Below, one piece after another: positions 35,763 to 44,663 of a stretch of 64,000 nucleotides of DNA; within the stretch, counting starts at the first letter, position 1; every line of letters begins with the position of its first letter. The notes under the pieces are model-generated. The model was given only the letters and a program-made list of their open reading frames with translations. It was not told the DNA's origin and did no database searches. The position numbers and the translations under genes were made by a program. Source of the stretch: Dictyoglomus turgidum DSM 6724 (GTDB taxonomy: Bacteria; Dictyoglomota; Dictyoglomia; Dictyoglomales; Dictyoglomaceae); contig NC_011661.1 of NCBI RefSeq assembly GCF_000021645.1, forward strand, positions 1,644,723 through 1,708,722, written 5' to 3'.

Positions 35763-37271
35763 TTAATTAACTATATTTCCAGAGGCATATGCCATAATTT
35801 TTTCTTGCGTGGCCTCTTCCCTTGAAACTTCTGCTACAATCTTTCCTTCACTCATAACAAGAATTCTATCGCTCATGGCAAGGACTTCAGGCATTTCCGA
35901 AGATATCATGATTATAGAAATTCCAGATCTGGCAAGTTGACTCATAATCGCATGTATCTCAGCCTTTGCTCCTACGTCTATTCCTCGAGTAGGTTCATCA
36001 AGAATAAGTATCTTAGGCTCGGAAGCAAGCCACTTTGAAAGTACTACTTTTTGTTGGTTTCCTCCCGAAAGATAAAGAACTTTCTCAAATACCGAAGGAG
36101 TCTTTATATTTAATCTCCTAACAAATTCTTCTGAAATCTTTGTAAGCTTAGCTTTATCAACAAAATTCAAAAGTTTTAATAATTTCTTTATAATTGTTAT
36201 TCCTATGTTTTCTCTAATAGGCATATTTAATATCAAGCCTTGATTCTGTCTATCCTCAGGTACTAATCCAATTCCAAATTTAACAGCATCCTCAGGAGAA
36301 TTTATCTCTACTTTATTACCCTCAATAAAAATCTCTCCTGATTTTTTAGGATCAGCACCAAAAATCAGTCTCACAAGTTCTGTTCTTCCCGAACCTACAA
36401 GTCCTGCAATTCCAAGAATCTCTCCTTTATAAAGAGTGAAACTAACATTTTTAACCACATTACTACTCAAATTTCTAACCTCAAGAATTGGCTCTCCCTT
36501 GATACCTTCTTCCCTCTTAAACATATCTCCAATAGGCCTATTTACCATAAGATAAATAACTTTGTCCGGTGTAGCCTCGTCCTTAGACATATATCCCACT
36601 AATTTACCATCTCTTAATATGGTTATTCTATCGGCAATTCTAAATACCTCTTCCAATCTATGAGAAATGAAAACAATAGCAATACCCTGATCTTTCAACT
36701 GCTTTATTACTTCAAAAAGTTTTTCTACTTCTTCCGGACCAAGAGCTGAGGTAGGCTCATCCATAATTATTATTTTTGCCTTGAGAGCTAAAGCTTTTGC
36801 TATTTCTACAAGTTGGATCTGAGCTACCGAGAGATTTTTAACCAGCTCATCAGGAGGAATGTTAGCTCCTACCCTTTCTAAAAGCTTTTTTGCTCTCTCC
36901 TCTATTTCTTTTTTATCCACAAAACCAAGAAAACCCCATATTCCTTTTCTCTTAATCTCCCTTCCAAGAAATATATTCTGTGCCACAGTTTGATTAGGAG
37001 TTACATTCAATTCCTGATGAATAGTACTAATTCCTAAAAGCTGAGCATGATAAGGATCTTGTATCTCAACCCTCTTACCTTCAAGATAAATCCTCCCTGA
37101 ATCCCTTTTATAAACTCCACTTAAGATCTTCACAAGGGTTGACTTACCTGCACCATTTTCTCCCACAAGTGCCATAACCTCGCCAGCATATGCCTCAAAA
37201 TCTACCCTATCAAGAGCTTGAACTCCTGGAAATGCTTTAGATATTCCCTCCATCCTTAAAATTGGCTCCAA
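35763..37271 (-). CDS. ribose-type sugar ABC transporter ATP-binding protein (second set)
   Basis: The 502-residue tandem ATPase has GENGAGKST near residue 39, LSVAQIQLVEIAKALA and IIMDEPTSALG in its first half. In the second half it has GLVGSGRTE, an intact LSGGNQQKVVLSKW and LILDEPTRGIDVGAK. It matches RbsA/XylG and is paralogous to the protein at 15221. It follows the binding-protein gene after a strong terminator-like hairpin. Confidence 0.93.
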   Translation of the reverse strand: MEPILRMEGISKAFPGVQALDRVDFEAYAGEVMALVGENGAGKSTLVKILSGVYKRDSGRIYLEGKRVEIQDPYHAQLLGISTIHQELNVTPNQTVAQNIFLGREIKRKGIWGFLGFVDKKEIEERAKKLLERVGANIPPDELVKNLSVAQIQLVEIAKALALKAKIIIMDEPTSALGPEEVEKLFEVIKQLKDQGIAIVFISHRLEEVFRIADRITILRDGKLVGYMSKDEATPDKVIYLMVNRPIGDMFKREEGIKGEPILEVRNLSSNVVKNVSFTLYKGEILGIAGLVGSGRTELVRLIFGADPKKSGEIFIEGNKVEINSPEDAVKFGIGLVPEDRQNQGLILNMPIRENIGITIIKKLLKLLNFVDKAKLTKISEEFVRRLNIKTPSVFEKVLYLSGGNQQKVVLSKWLASEPKILILDEPTRGIDVGAKAEIHAIMSQLARSGISIIMISSEMPEVLAMSDRILVMSEGKIVAEVSREEATQEKIMAYASGNIVN

Positions 37272-37295
37272 GCTTACTCACCTCCTTATTTAAAA

Positions 37296-37328
37296 AGAGG
37301 GTACGGCCTTAAAAAAGCCGTACCCTCT
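37296..37328 (-). terminator. intra-operon terminator after the binding-protein gene
   Basis: AGAGGGTACGGC and GCCGTACCCTCT form a perfect 12-bp stem with a 9-base loop. In the minus direction the stem is followed by TTTTTAAAT, so this is an intrinsic terminator. It lies between the binding protein and the ATPase of the same operon and would let more binding protein than ATPase be made. Confidence 0.82.
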
Positions 37329-37351
37329 ATACTTCTTAGTGTATCATTAGT

Positions 37352-38347
37352 TTAGAATGGAGGTGGAAGAGGTGTCTTGAAATCTTTCAAGAGCCATGCC
37401 CTAATCATTGCATCTACATTTTTCTGGGTTACAATATCCATTCCAGAGTCAATCCAATCTGGGAACTTTTCGTTATTTACCACTTTCCTATAAAGGATAT
37501 CTATAGCATCATAACCCCAACCCCAATATTTTTGACCTACTAAACCGCAAAGATATCCCTCTTTAAGTAATTGTAGTTCCACAGGAAGAGTATCAAAAGC
37601 AACAGTAAATACTTTCTTAGCCTTTGCAGCCTTTTCCCAAAGAGGCATAGATCCTCTTTCTGCAAAGAGGGGCCAAAGTCCTACAAAGAACCAACCTCTA
37701 AGCTTTGGATACTTCTGCATAGTCTCTTCTACTACCTGTACTCCTCTATTAATATCATCATAACAAGCTACAGTAGTAACAATCTTTATCTTTGGATATT
37801 TCTTAATTTCATCTTTGAATCCTCTCATTCTTTCCTCTAAGTTAAGAGCTCCAGGTACACCAGTTAAAAGTGCCACATCTCCACTGGTACCCATAGCTTT
37901 TACAAGGAGTTTTGCAGCCCATTTACCGCCCTCATAGTTGTTAACTCCAAGATATGTGAATCTCTTACTCTTGGGAGAATCCGCGTCAAAAGTCATTACC
38001 GGAATTCCTGCCTCAACTGCCTTATTAATTACATCTATCAAAGCGGTAGGATCATTACAAGAAATAGCTATCCCATCAACCTTTCTTGCAACGACATCTT
38101 CCACAACTCTTGCTTGCTCCGTAGCATCAGAAGCTACTGATGCCACATATAGAACCTCTACTTTATAAGGACCTTTCTTAGATAGTTCTTCTGCTCTCTT
38201 AAAAGCACCGTCTCTACCAAGCTCAAATACTGGGTTATTCAAAGCTTTAGGAATCCATGCGAATACGAGTTTTTTAGGAGTCTGGGCTGTAGTAGCCATC
38301 AAAAGGAATACCGTAACGATGAATAGAATTACTAAAAGCTTTTTCAT
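37352..38347 (-). CDS. ribose-type sugar ABC transporter substrate-binding protein (second set)
   Basis: A 331-residue periplasmic-binding-protein type 1 with signal peptide (residues ~1-21). The mature part begins [20 protein letters not shown] and has [34 protein letters not shown] and [14 protein letters not shown]. It should bind a monosaccharide or small sugar alcohol outside the cell for import by the two downstream proteins. It is only distantly like the protein at 14147, so the two systems probably serve different sugars. The start is preceded by GGGGGTGAGG. Confidence 0.9.
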   Translation of the reverse strand: MKKLLVILFIVTVFLLMATTAQTPKKLVFAWIPKALNNPVFELGRDGAFKRAEELSKKGPYKVEVLYVASVASDATEQARVVEDVVARKVDGIAISCNDPTALIDVINKAVEAGIPVMTFDADSPKSKRFTYLGVNNYEGGKWAAKLLVKAMGTSGDVALLTGVPGALNLEERMRGFKDEIKKYPKIKIVTTVACYDDINRGVQVVEETMQKYPKLRGWFFVGLWPLFAERGSMPLWEKAAKAKKVFTVAFDTLPVELQLLKEGYLCGLVGQKYWGWGYDAIDILYRKVVNNEKFPDWIDSGMDIVTQKNVDAMIRAWLLKDFKTPLPPPF

Positions 38348-38490
38348 TACCTCACCCCCATTAAATTAGTTAGTAAGACTCATAAATAAAGAAACCTTAA
38401 GAAAATCTTTCACCTGAACGCTAACCCCTATATCACCCCTTCCTATTCAGTGTGTAGAATAATTATATAACACTCCTTAAAAATTGACAA

Positions 38491-38499
38491 TGTTATAAT
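38491..38499 (+). promoter_or_regulatory. extended -10 promoter (TGTTATAAT) of the serpin gene
   Basis: TGT precedes TATAAT (38494-38499); transcription would start near 38506, and AGGAGG follows at 38517, leaving a short leader before the ATG at 38528. A TTGACA at 38484 is too close to serve as its -35. Confidence 0.6.
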
Positions 38500-38527
38500 A
38501 AATCAATAAAAATTTTAGGAGGCTACC

Positions 38528-39730
38528 ATGAAAAACACAACTAAAATTTTCGTCTTGTTAATTCTTCTTATTTTCTCCTTTGCTCTTGCCGAAAACGTGG
38601 ACAAAAATCTATTAACCATAGCTAAGGGGAATAACCTTTTTGGCCTGAACCTCTATCAAAAACTAACTATAAAAGAAGGAGGAAATATTTTCATCTCACC
38701 TTATAGCATATCTTCAGCTCTCGCCATGACTTATGCTGGTGCAAGTGGAAACACTAAAAAACAAATGTCAGAGGTATTATATTTTAATTTGCCTGATGAT
38801 GAATTACATTTCGCCTTCTCAAAACTAAACTCCATACTCAATACCCCTAAAAGTGATTTTCAACTTGCCATTGCCAACTCTCTATGGGGACAGATTAATT
38901 ATCCTTTCCAAGAAGACTTTCTTGATCTTGTTAAAAAATATTATTCTGCTGGATTTAATTTAGTAGATTTTGTAGACGAAATTAATAGAGAAAAGGCAAG
39001 AAATGAGATAAACAAATGGGTAGAAGACAGGACAAACCAAAAAATAAGAGAACTAATACACAAAGAAGATCTCAATCCTATGACAAGACTTGTCCTTGTC
39101 AATGCTATCTACTTTAAAGGCAAGTGGAAGTACACTTTTAATAAAGAAGAAACAAGAGAAATGCCATTTTTCCTCAATGAAAATAAAACCTTAAAGGTTT
39201 CTATGATGCACCAAATTAATGAGTTTAATTACTATGAAGATAAAAATCTTCAAGCTATTGAGCTTCCCTACTCAGGTAATGAACTCTCTATGGTGGTAAT
39301 CCTTCCTAAGGAAAGAAATCTTTCAAAAATTGAGAAAAATCTAACTTATGATATGTTAAACAGTATTAGTCGTAGTATGGAGAAAGAAAAAGTAGATTTA
39401 TATATTCCCAGATTTAAAATAGAGAAAAGATATATCTTAAATGAAGCTTTAATGAAACTTGGAATGACCGATGCTTTTATTGATATGCTTGCAGACTTTT
39501 CAGGAATGACAGGAGATAAAGACCTTTACATAAGTAAAGTAATTCACCAATCCTTCATAGAAGTTAACGAAGAAGGAACCGAGGCAGCTGCAGCAACAGC
39601 AGTTATAATGTCAGGAAAAAGTATAGGATTAGGCCCTAAAGTATTCAAAGCTGATCATCCATTTCTCTTTTTCATAATTCATAAGCCCACAAATACAATT
39701 CTCTTCATGGGGAGATTTATAGAACCTTGA
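38528..39730 (+). CDS. secreted serpin (serine protease inhibitor)
   Basis: The 400-residue protein has a signal peptide (residues ~1-21) and a full serpin fold. Evidence includes NIFISPYSISSALAMTYAGA near residues 54-73, LVNAIYFKGKW, LPYSGNELSMVVILP, the hinge EVNEEGTEAAAATA near 354-367, and the C-terminal ADHPFLFFI plus FMGRF. Counting from the hinge Gly as P15 gives Lys at P1 and Ser at P1', predicting inhibition of trypsin-like or Lys-preferring subtilisin-like proteases. The Ala-rich hinge suggests a true inhibitor. Bacterial serpins are uncommon; this one is exported and next to a glycosidase gene. Confidence 0.93.
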   Translation: MKNTTKIFVLLILLIFSFALAENVDKNLLTIAKGNNLFGLNLYQKLTIKEGGNIFISPYSISSALAMTYAGASGNTKKQMSEVLYFNLPDDELHFAFSKLNSILNTPKSDFQLAIANSLWGQINYPFQEDFLDLVKKYYSAGFNLVDFVDEINREKARNEINKWVEDRTNQKIRELIHKEDLNPMTRLVLVNAIYFKGKWKYTFNKEETREMPFFLNENKTLKVSMMHQINEFNYYEDKNLQAIELPYSGNELSMVVILPKERNLSKIEKNLTYDMLNSISRSMEKEKVDLYIPRFKIEKRYILNEALMKLGMTDAFIDMLADFSGMTGDKDLYISKVIHQSFIEVNEEGTEAAAATAVIMSGKSIGLGPKVFKADHPFLFFIIHKPTNTILFMGRFIEP

Positions 39731-39772
39731 TTTTTTGGTAATATTAATAAAAAAATAATTTGAGGTGATAAA

Positions 39773-41953
39773 ATGCCTATAATATATGATAGAGAAAATA
39801 ATATTTTTCACTTAATGGCAGGAGATTCCAGTTATATTATAAAAATCTTTAAAAACAAATATCCTGTACATCTTTACTGGGGGAAAAGACTAAACCATTC
39901 TCATTTCTCAGAAGCTTTTATCACCTCTCCCTTTGGGGCAAATCCAGATCCTAATGACAAATCCTTCACTTTTGACAGAATGCTATTAGAGTATCCTTCG
40001 TATGGAAATTCTGATTTCAGACATCCAGCCTTTCAAGTAGAGCAAGAAGACGGTTCCCGAATAACCCATTTAGTTTTTAACAACTACAGAATATATAAAG
40101 GAAAGCCTAAGCTTGAAGGTTTACCCGCAACATACGTAGAAGACGAAGATGAGGCAGAAACCCTTGAATTAGAACTTGCAGATGAACTTATAAACTTAAG
40201 AGTCATTCTATTATACACCGTTTATAAAGATTATAACGTAATTACAAGAAGCATTAAATTTATAAATGAGGGAAATCAAAAACTAAAGATATTAAGAGCT
40301 CTAAGTACTTGTGTTGACTTTGATCATTGTAATTTTGATCTTCTTCATCTTTGGGGATCATGGGCAAGGGAAAGATACGTAGAGAGAGTACCATTGATGC
40401 ATGGCATAAAAGTAATTGAAAGCTCCCGTGGAGAAAGCTCTCACCAACACAACCCCTTTATAGCTTTACTCTCCAAAGATGCTACTGAGAAACATGGCGA
40501 TGTATATGGATTTAGCTTAGTATATAGTGGAAACTTTGCAGCAAACGTAGAGGTGGATCAATTTAATACCACAAGAGTCACTATGGGTATTAATCCCTTT
40601 GAATTTACATGGATTCTTGAAAAGGGTGAAAGTTTTCAAACACCAGAAGTAGTAATGGTTTATTCCTCTCAAGGAATAGGAGAAATGTCTAGAACTTATC
40701 ACAGATTATATAGAAAAAGACTTGTGAGAGGAGTTTATAGAGATAAAAGAAGACCTATTCTTGTAAACACATGGGAGGCAGTTTATTTTAATATAAATGA
40801 AGAAAAACTTCTCTCCTTAGCTAAAGAGGCTAAAGAACTTGGAATTGAACTTTTTGTCCTTGATGATGGATGGTTTGGAAGAAGAGACGATGATACAAGT
40901 TCTCTTGGAGATTGGTATGTGGACAAAAGAAAATTACCTAACGGACTTGACGGATTGGGCAAAAAATTAAATGAGATAGGACTTAAATTTGGACTTTGGT
41001 TTGAGCCTGAAATGGTTTCTCCTGATAGCGAACTATATAGAAAACATCCTGATTGGTGTATACAAGTTAGGGGAAGAACTCTCTCTCAATGTAGAAATCA
41101 GTATGTGCTTGACATCACGAGAAAAGAAGTAAGAGAAGAAATATTAAGAATGATGAAAGAGATTATAAAAAATGCACCTATAGAATATATCAAATGGGAC
41201 ATGAATAGACCTTTAACTGAAGTAGGTTCTCTTGCTCTCCCTCCAGAAAGACAAAAAGAAGTATTTCATAGATATGTGTTAGCTTTATATGAAATGATGG
41301 AGGAACTTATTTCAGAATTTCCCTATATCCTCTTTGAGGGATGCTCAGGAGGAGGAGGCAGATTTGACCCCGGAATTCTCTATTATATGCCTCAAATTTG
41401 GACCAGTGATGACACCGATGCTATAGAAAGATTAAAGATACAATGGGGAACCAGTATAGTATATCCAGCATCCACCATTGGAGCCCATGTATCTGCAGTT
41501 CCCAATCATCAGGTAGGAAGAATAACTCCCTTAAAAACCAGAGGCTATGTAGCCATGTCTGGTGTATTTGGATACGAAATGGATCTTACAAAATTAACTC
41601 CTGAGGAAAAGGAATTAGTAAAAGAACAAATAGAGATATATAAAAGAATATGGCATATTGTCTTTGAGGGTGACCTCTACAGACTTGTAAGCCCCTTTGA
41701 GGAAAACTCTGCTTCTTGGATGTTTGTTACTCCTGATAAAAAAGAGGCTTTTGTGATTTATGTAAATATGTTAGCTGAACCTAATCCTCCTTTTAAAAAG
41801 CTTAAACTTGATGGATTAGATCCCAACAAAAAGTATATAATCGAGGGTACCGACAAGGAATACTATGGAGATGAACTTATGAACATTGGTATAAATATAC
41901 CTCCTATGAGAGATTTTGATTCTTTCGCTTTTATATTAAAAGAAAAATCTTAA
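39773..41953 (+). CDS. alpha-galactosidase, glycoside hydrolase family 36
   Basis: The 726-residue protein has an N-terminal beta-sandwich, a catalytic barrel from about residue 315 and a small C-terminal sheet, as in the long bacterial GH36 enzymes. The nucleophile is in YIKWDMNRP near residue 472 and the acid/base in WTSDDTDAIERL near residue 543. LDDGWFGRRDDD, GLWFEPEMVSP and EGCSGGGGRFDPG are also present. No signal peptide is seen, so it acts on imported raffinose-type or galactomannan oligosaccharides. It is followed after 19 bases by the ThiS-like gene and may share its transcript. Confidence 0.95.
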   Translation: MPIIYDRENNIFHLMAGDSSYIIKIFKNKYPVHLYWGKRLNHSHFSEAFITSPFGANPDPNDKSFTFDRMLLEYPSYGNSDFRHPAFQVEQEDGSRITHLVFNNYRIYKGKPKLEGLPATYVEDEDEAETLELELADELINLRVILLYTVYKDYNVITRSIKFINEGNQKLKILRALSTCVDFDHCNFDLLHLWGSWARERYVERVPLMHGIKVIESSRGESSHQHNPFIALLSKDATEKHGDVYGFSLVYSGNFAANVEVDQFNTTRVTMGINPFEFTWILEKGESFQTPEVVMVYSSQGIGEMSRTYHRLYRKRLVRGVYRDKRRPILVNTWEAVYFNINEEKLLSLAKEAKELGIELFVLDDGWFGRRDDDTSSLGDWYVDKRKLPNGLDGLGKKLNEIGLKFGLWFEPEMVSPDSELYRKHPDWCIQVRGRTLSQCRNQYVLDITRKEVREEILRMMKEIIKNAPIEYIKWDMNRPLTEVGSLALPPERQKEVFHRYVLALYEMMEELISEFPYILFEGCSGGGGRFDPGILYYMPQIWTSDDTDAIERLKIQWGTSIVYPASTIGAHVSAVPNHQVGRITPLKTRGYVAMSGVFGYEMDLTKLTPEEKELVKEQIEIYKRIWHIVFEGDLYRLVSPFEENSASWMFVTPDKKEAFVIYVNMLAEPNPPFKKLKLDGLDPNKKYIIEGTDKEYYGDELMNIGINIPPMRDFDSFAFILKEKS

Positions 41954-41972
41954 AAAGGAGGAGTTCTGTGAA

Positions 41973-42170
41973 ATGAGGGTAATTATACGTAGAAATAATG
42001 AGATAAGGGAGATTAAAGGAGATCTTAAAGTAAGGGAAATATTTAAGGTCCTAAATATAAACCCAGAAACAGCTCTTGTAATAAAGGGAGAAGAGATTCT
42101 TACCCCCGACAAAATAGTAAGAGATGATGAAGAGATAGAAATCATACCCGTGATTTCTGGAGGAAGGTAA
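41973..42170 (+). CDS. ThiS/MoaD-like beta-grasp protein ending Gly-Gly-Arg (TtuB-like)
   Basis: The 65-residue protein has the ubiquitin-like beta-grasp pattern and ends IEIIPVISGGR. The terminal arginine after the diglycine is directly readable (GGA GGA AGG TAA). A usable sulfur carrier needs a C-terminal Gly-Gly, so either the arginine is removed or this carrier works differently. Its stop codon overlaps the start of a TtuA-like gene, strongly suggesting it is the TtuB-type sulfur donor. The GGAGGAAGG coding the tail is also the ribosome binding site of the next gene. It is distinct from ThiS at 26581. Confidence 0.85.
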   Translation: MRVIIRRNNEIREIKGDLKVREIFKVLNINPETALVIKGEEILTPDKIVRDDEEIEIIPVISGGR

Positions 42171-43126
42171 TGCACTGTACTAAGTGTCATAATGAAGCAA
42201 GCATATATATAAGAAGGCATAATACTGCCTTTTGTAAGGAACATTTTATAGAATATATATATGGACAAGTAGAGAAAGCTATTAAAAAATATAAGATGTT
42301 TGAAAAAAATGACCAAATCCTTGTTGCAGTCTCCGGAGGAAAGGACAGCCTTGCCCTATGGGATATTTTAATTTCCTTAGGATATAAAGCTGATGGCTTA
42401 CATATCGATCTTGGAATTTCAGAATATTCTGAGAAATCAAAGGAAACTGTTAAAAAATTTGCAGAAAGTAAAAACTTAAAACTCCATATCATCTCTATAA
42501 AGGACCTATATGGTTTAGGAATAAAAGAAATTGCTCATAAAAATAGAAAAACCCCCTGCGCTACTTGTGGCGTAATAAAGAGGTACATAATGAACTTAGC
42601 TGCTCTGGAATTAAAATATAATGTGATTGCCACAGGACACAATCTTGATGACGAATCTGCAACTCTCCTTGGAAACATCCTTCATTGGCAAATAGACTAT
42701 CTTAAAGCCCACTCTCCAATACTCCTTGAAGATGAGGTTGGATTTGCAAGAAAAGTTAAGCCCCTTTATAGAGTCTCAGAGTACGAAACCTCTGCCTATT
42801 GTATTATGAAGAAAATTGAATACATAATTGACGAATGTCCTATGTCCATAGATGCTCAATCTCTTAAATATAAGGAAATCTTAAATATCATTGAAAGGGA
42901 TTCCCCCGGAACAAAAGAACAATTTTATTTTGGTTTTTTAGAAAAAGGAAAAATTTATTTTAGCCCAGAAAAAAGAGATATAAAGCTAAATAATTGTAAA
43001 ATCTGTGGACAACCTACTACCTCAGAAATATGCGGATTTTGCAGGCAAATGACAAAGGCAAATTTAGAACCTCTACGGATAAAAGAATTTGTAATAAAGT
43101 TAAAAGATTCTTATGGGCAAATTTAA
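42170..43126 (+). CDS. ttuA: tRNA 2-thiouridine synthetase of the TtuA/TtcA family
   Basis: The 318-residue protein has an N-terminal zinc finger (CTKCHNEAS, CKEHF), the PP-loop VSGGKDSLA near residues 55-63, the cluster cysteines CATCG near 129-133 and a C-terminal zinc finger (CKICGQPT, CGFC). This layout is that of TtuA, which thiolates U54 of tRNA in thermophiles with sulfur from TtuB. The third cluster Cys is plausibly in DECPMS. Coupled to the ThiS-like gene (TAATG), it is a strong context match; the related TtcA/Ncs6 functions remain alternatives. Confidence 0.88.
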   Translation: MHCTKCHNEASIYIRRHNTAFCKEHFIEYIYGQVEKAIKKYKMFEKNDQILVAVSGGKDSLALWDILISLGYKADGLHIDLGISEYSEKSKETVKKFAESKNLKLHIISIKDLYGLGIKEIAHKNRKTPCATCGVIKRYIMNLAALELKYNVIATGHNLDDESATLLGNILHWQIDYLKAHSPILLEDEVGFARKVKPLYRVSEYETSAYCIMKKIEYIIDECPMSIDAQSLKYKEILNIIERDSPGTKEQFYFGFLEKGKIYFSPEKRDIKLNNCKICGQPTTSEICGFCRQMTKANLEPLRIKEFVIKLKDSYGQI

Positions 43127-43519
43127 TATATCCTCATCTTTTTTAAAATAAGCATCAAGTTTTATGGTGGGATTAGTATTAATTCTCAAAGAAAAAACTA
43201 AATAACATATCTCTGGAATCATACTATTTTTGTCCTTTTCTGACAAATACTGTCCTCCTTCAGGATGGGAATGATAAACCCCTATAAAGTTTTGCCCAAT
43301 TTTCTCTATAAATCTTAAAATTTTAATCTCTTCCCATGGATCTATAAGATATTCTCTATAAGGATCTGAAGAAACATTCTTAGTCGTAAAATAGCTTTTA
43401 ACGATAATTTGAGAAGCTCCCACCTCACCCCCAAGAATTCCACACGCCTCAAAGGGATATTCATGGATGGAATGTACAACAAGCATCTTAAAAATATCCT
43501 TAGGAAGATAAATTTCCAT
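43100..43519 (-). CDS. JAMM/MPN-domain metallopeptidase (JAB1/Mec+-like)
   Basis: The 139-residue protein shows the full JAMM zinc-protease signature: a glutamate in PFEACGILGG near residue 24, then VYHSHPEGGQYLSEKD near 90-105, i.e. HxHPx6SxxD. Prokaryotic members cleave after the Gly-Gly of ubiquitin-like proteins or sulfur carriers. The neighbour on the opposite strand encodes such a protein ending GGR. It begins 4 bases after the radical SAM gene, and its 3' end overlaps the TtuA-like gene by 27 bases. Confidence 0.9.
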   Translation of the reverse strand: MEIYLPKDIFKMLVVHSIHEYPFEACGILGGEVGASQIIVKSYFTTKNVSSDPYREYLIDPWEEIKILRFIEKIGQNFIGVYHSHPEGGQYLSEKDKNSMIPEICYLVFSLRINTNPTIKLDAYFKKDEDILNLPIRIF

Positions 43520-43523
43520 TATC

Positions 43524-44504
43524 TTATAAAAAAGACAAAACCTTAGGACAATAAGGATCTGGTTTACTAATATCCCTTTCTACTATATAAGATCTCGCAT
43601 AACACCCCCCTTTACAGAATTCTGCTACACCGCAACCAAAACAAAGTTTATATCTTTCTTTAAGTAACTTATAAAATCCATTCCGTTCCACTTCTCTTAA
43701 TGCTTCAGAAAGAGATTTTGTCCTTATTTCAGAAAGAGGCATATCCAGTACGTCACAAAGCATAATATCACCTGTAGGAGCAAGATCTATACAATCAAAA
43801 ACATGGCATTCATCTACAATAACATAGTTTGAGAGTTTCATACTCTTCATAAAAGGCACACACCAAAGTATTACGGGATATTCTTCCTTCTCAGCCTCAT
43901 AAGAAACTTCCCTAATGGTATCTATTAAGATTTTGGAATCTATATAGATTCCTGTGTTCTTAGCTTCTCCAGAGGGAATTACTGGTATCATACAAAGATC
44001 TTTTGCCCCAATATTCTTGGCAAATTTTACCATATTTTTAGCGTCATAATAATTCAAGGAAGAAATAGAAAAAATTATGGAATAAGGAATAGCAAATTCA
44101 TTGATTAAGTCTATACTATTTAACAGCTTGTCAAAATTACCTCTACCCCTCATCTTTTCAAAAGTCTCTCTATTAGAGCCATCAATAGAAACATAAAGAT
44201 ATACATTATTGTCTTTCAAAAACTTCGCTATTTCCCTGGTAAGCAGAAGAACATTAGAATTCAAAGACACTTCAAGTCCTAAAGAACGAGCCTTTTCTAT
44301 ATATTCAAAAAGATCTTCTATTAAAAGAGGTTCCCCTCCTGTGAAATCTATACTTTTAATGGATAGTTCCTTTACTTCTTCTATCAGTTTTAAGGCTCTC
44401 TTTTTTGAGATTCTTCTCTCCCAATTCCTCCTATGGACATAACAGTGAGGACAATTTAAATTACATCTTATGTCAAGGATCCAAATAATATTAGTAATGA
44501 ATAT
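43524..44504 (-). CDS. radical SAM / SPASM-domain protein with non-canonical start
   Basis: From 44504 the frame reads (I)FITNIIWILDIRC and then CNLNCPHCY (CX3CX2C radical-SAM cluster), FTGGEP, VSIDGSN and a C-terminal SPASM region: CHVFDCIDLAPTGDIMLCD and CFGCGVAEFCKGGCY. About 326 residues, normal for the family. No ATG, GTG or TTG occurs in frame between the TGA at 44517 and the internal GTG at 44270, which lies beyond the catalytic cysteines. GGGAGG is 5 bases before an in-frame ATA (44504) and 11 before ATT. A rare start codon or a sequence error are the options. Substrate unknown; likely a peptide or protein modifier. Confidence 0.78.
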   Translation of the reverse strand: MFITNIIWILDIRCNLNCPHCYVHRRNWERRISKKRALKLIEEVKELSIKSIDFTGGEPLLIEDLFEYIEKARSLGLEVSLNSNVLLLTREIAKFLKDNNVYLYVSIDGSNRETFEKMRGRGNFDKLLNSIDLINEFAIPYSIIFSISSLNYYDAKNMVKFAKNIGAKDLCMIPVIPSGEAKNTGIYIDSKILIDTIREVSYEAEKEEYPVILWCVPFMKSMKLSNYVIVDECHVFDCIDLAPTGDIMLCDVLDMPLSEIRTKSLSEALREVERNGFYKLLKERYKLCFGCGVAEFCKGGCYARSYIVERDISKPDPYCPKVLSFL

Positions 44505-44541
44505 ATCAACCTCCCTTCACAGTTTTATAATAGTCTGTTAT

Positions 44542-44571
44542 ATTTTACTATTAATAAAATTTTTATGTCAA
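44542..44571 (-). promoter_or_regulatory. promoter of the radical SAM-JAMM operon
   Basis: On the minus strand TTGACA (44571-44566), an 18-base spacer and TAAAAT (44547-44542) predict a start near 44535, leaving about 30 bases before the GGGAGG site. No small precursor-peptide gene fits in this leader. Confidence 0.6.
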
Positions 44572-44663
44572 AACCACATGAAAACTCAATTACAAAACCA
44601 AATTTCTAAATGTGAAAAATACTAATAATGAAAAAACTATAATGTAACCAATACCAATACCTT

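Noticed and set aside
43524-44270. Radical SAM protein starting at the internal GTG (248 residues)
   Set aside because: That start removes the CX3CX2C cluster motif, which is intact upstream in the same frame.
44209-44442. 77-residue plus-strand ORF opposite the radical SAM gene
   Set aside because: It mirrors the radical SAM coding strand, has no ribosome binding site and no recognisable domain.
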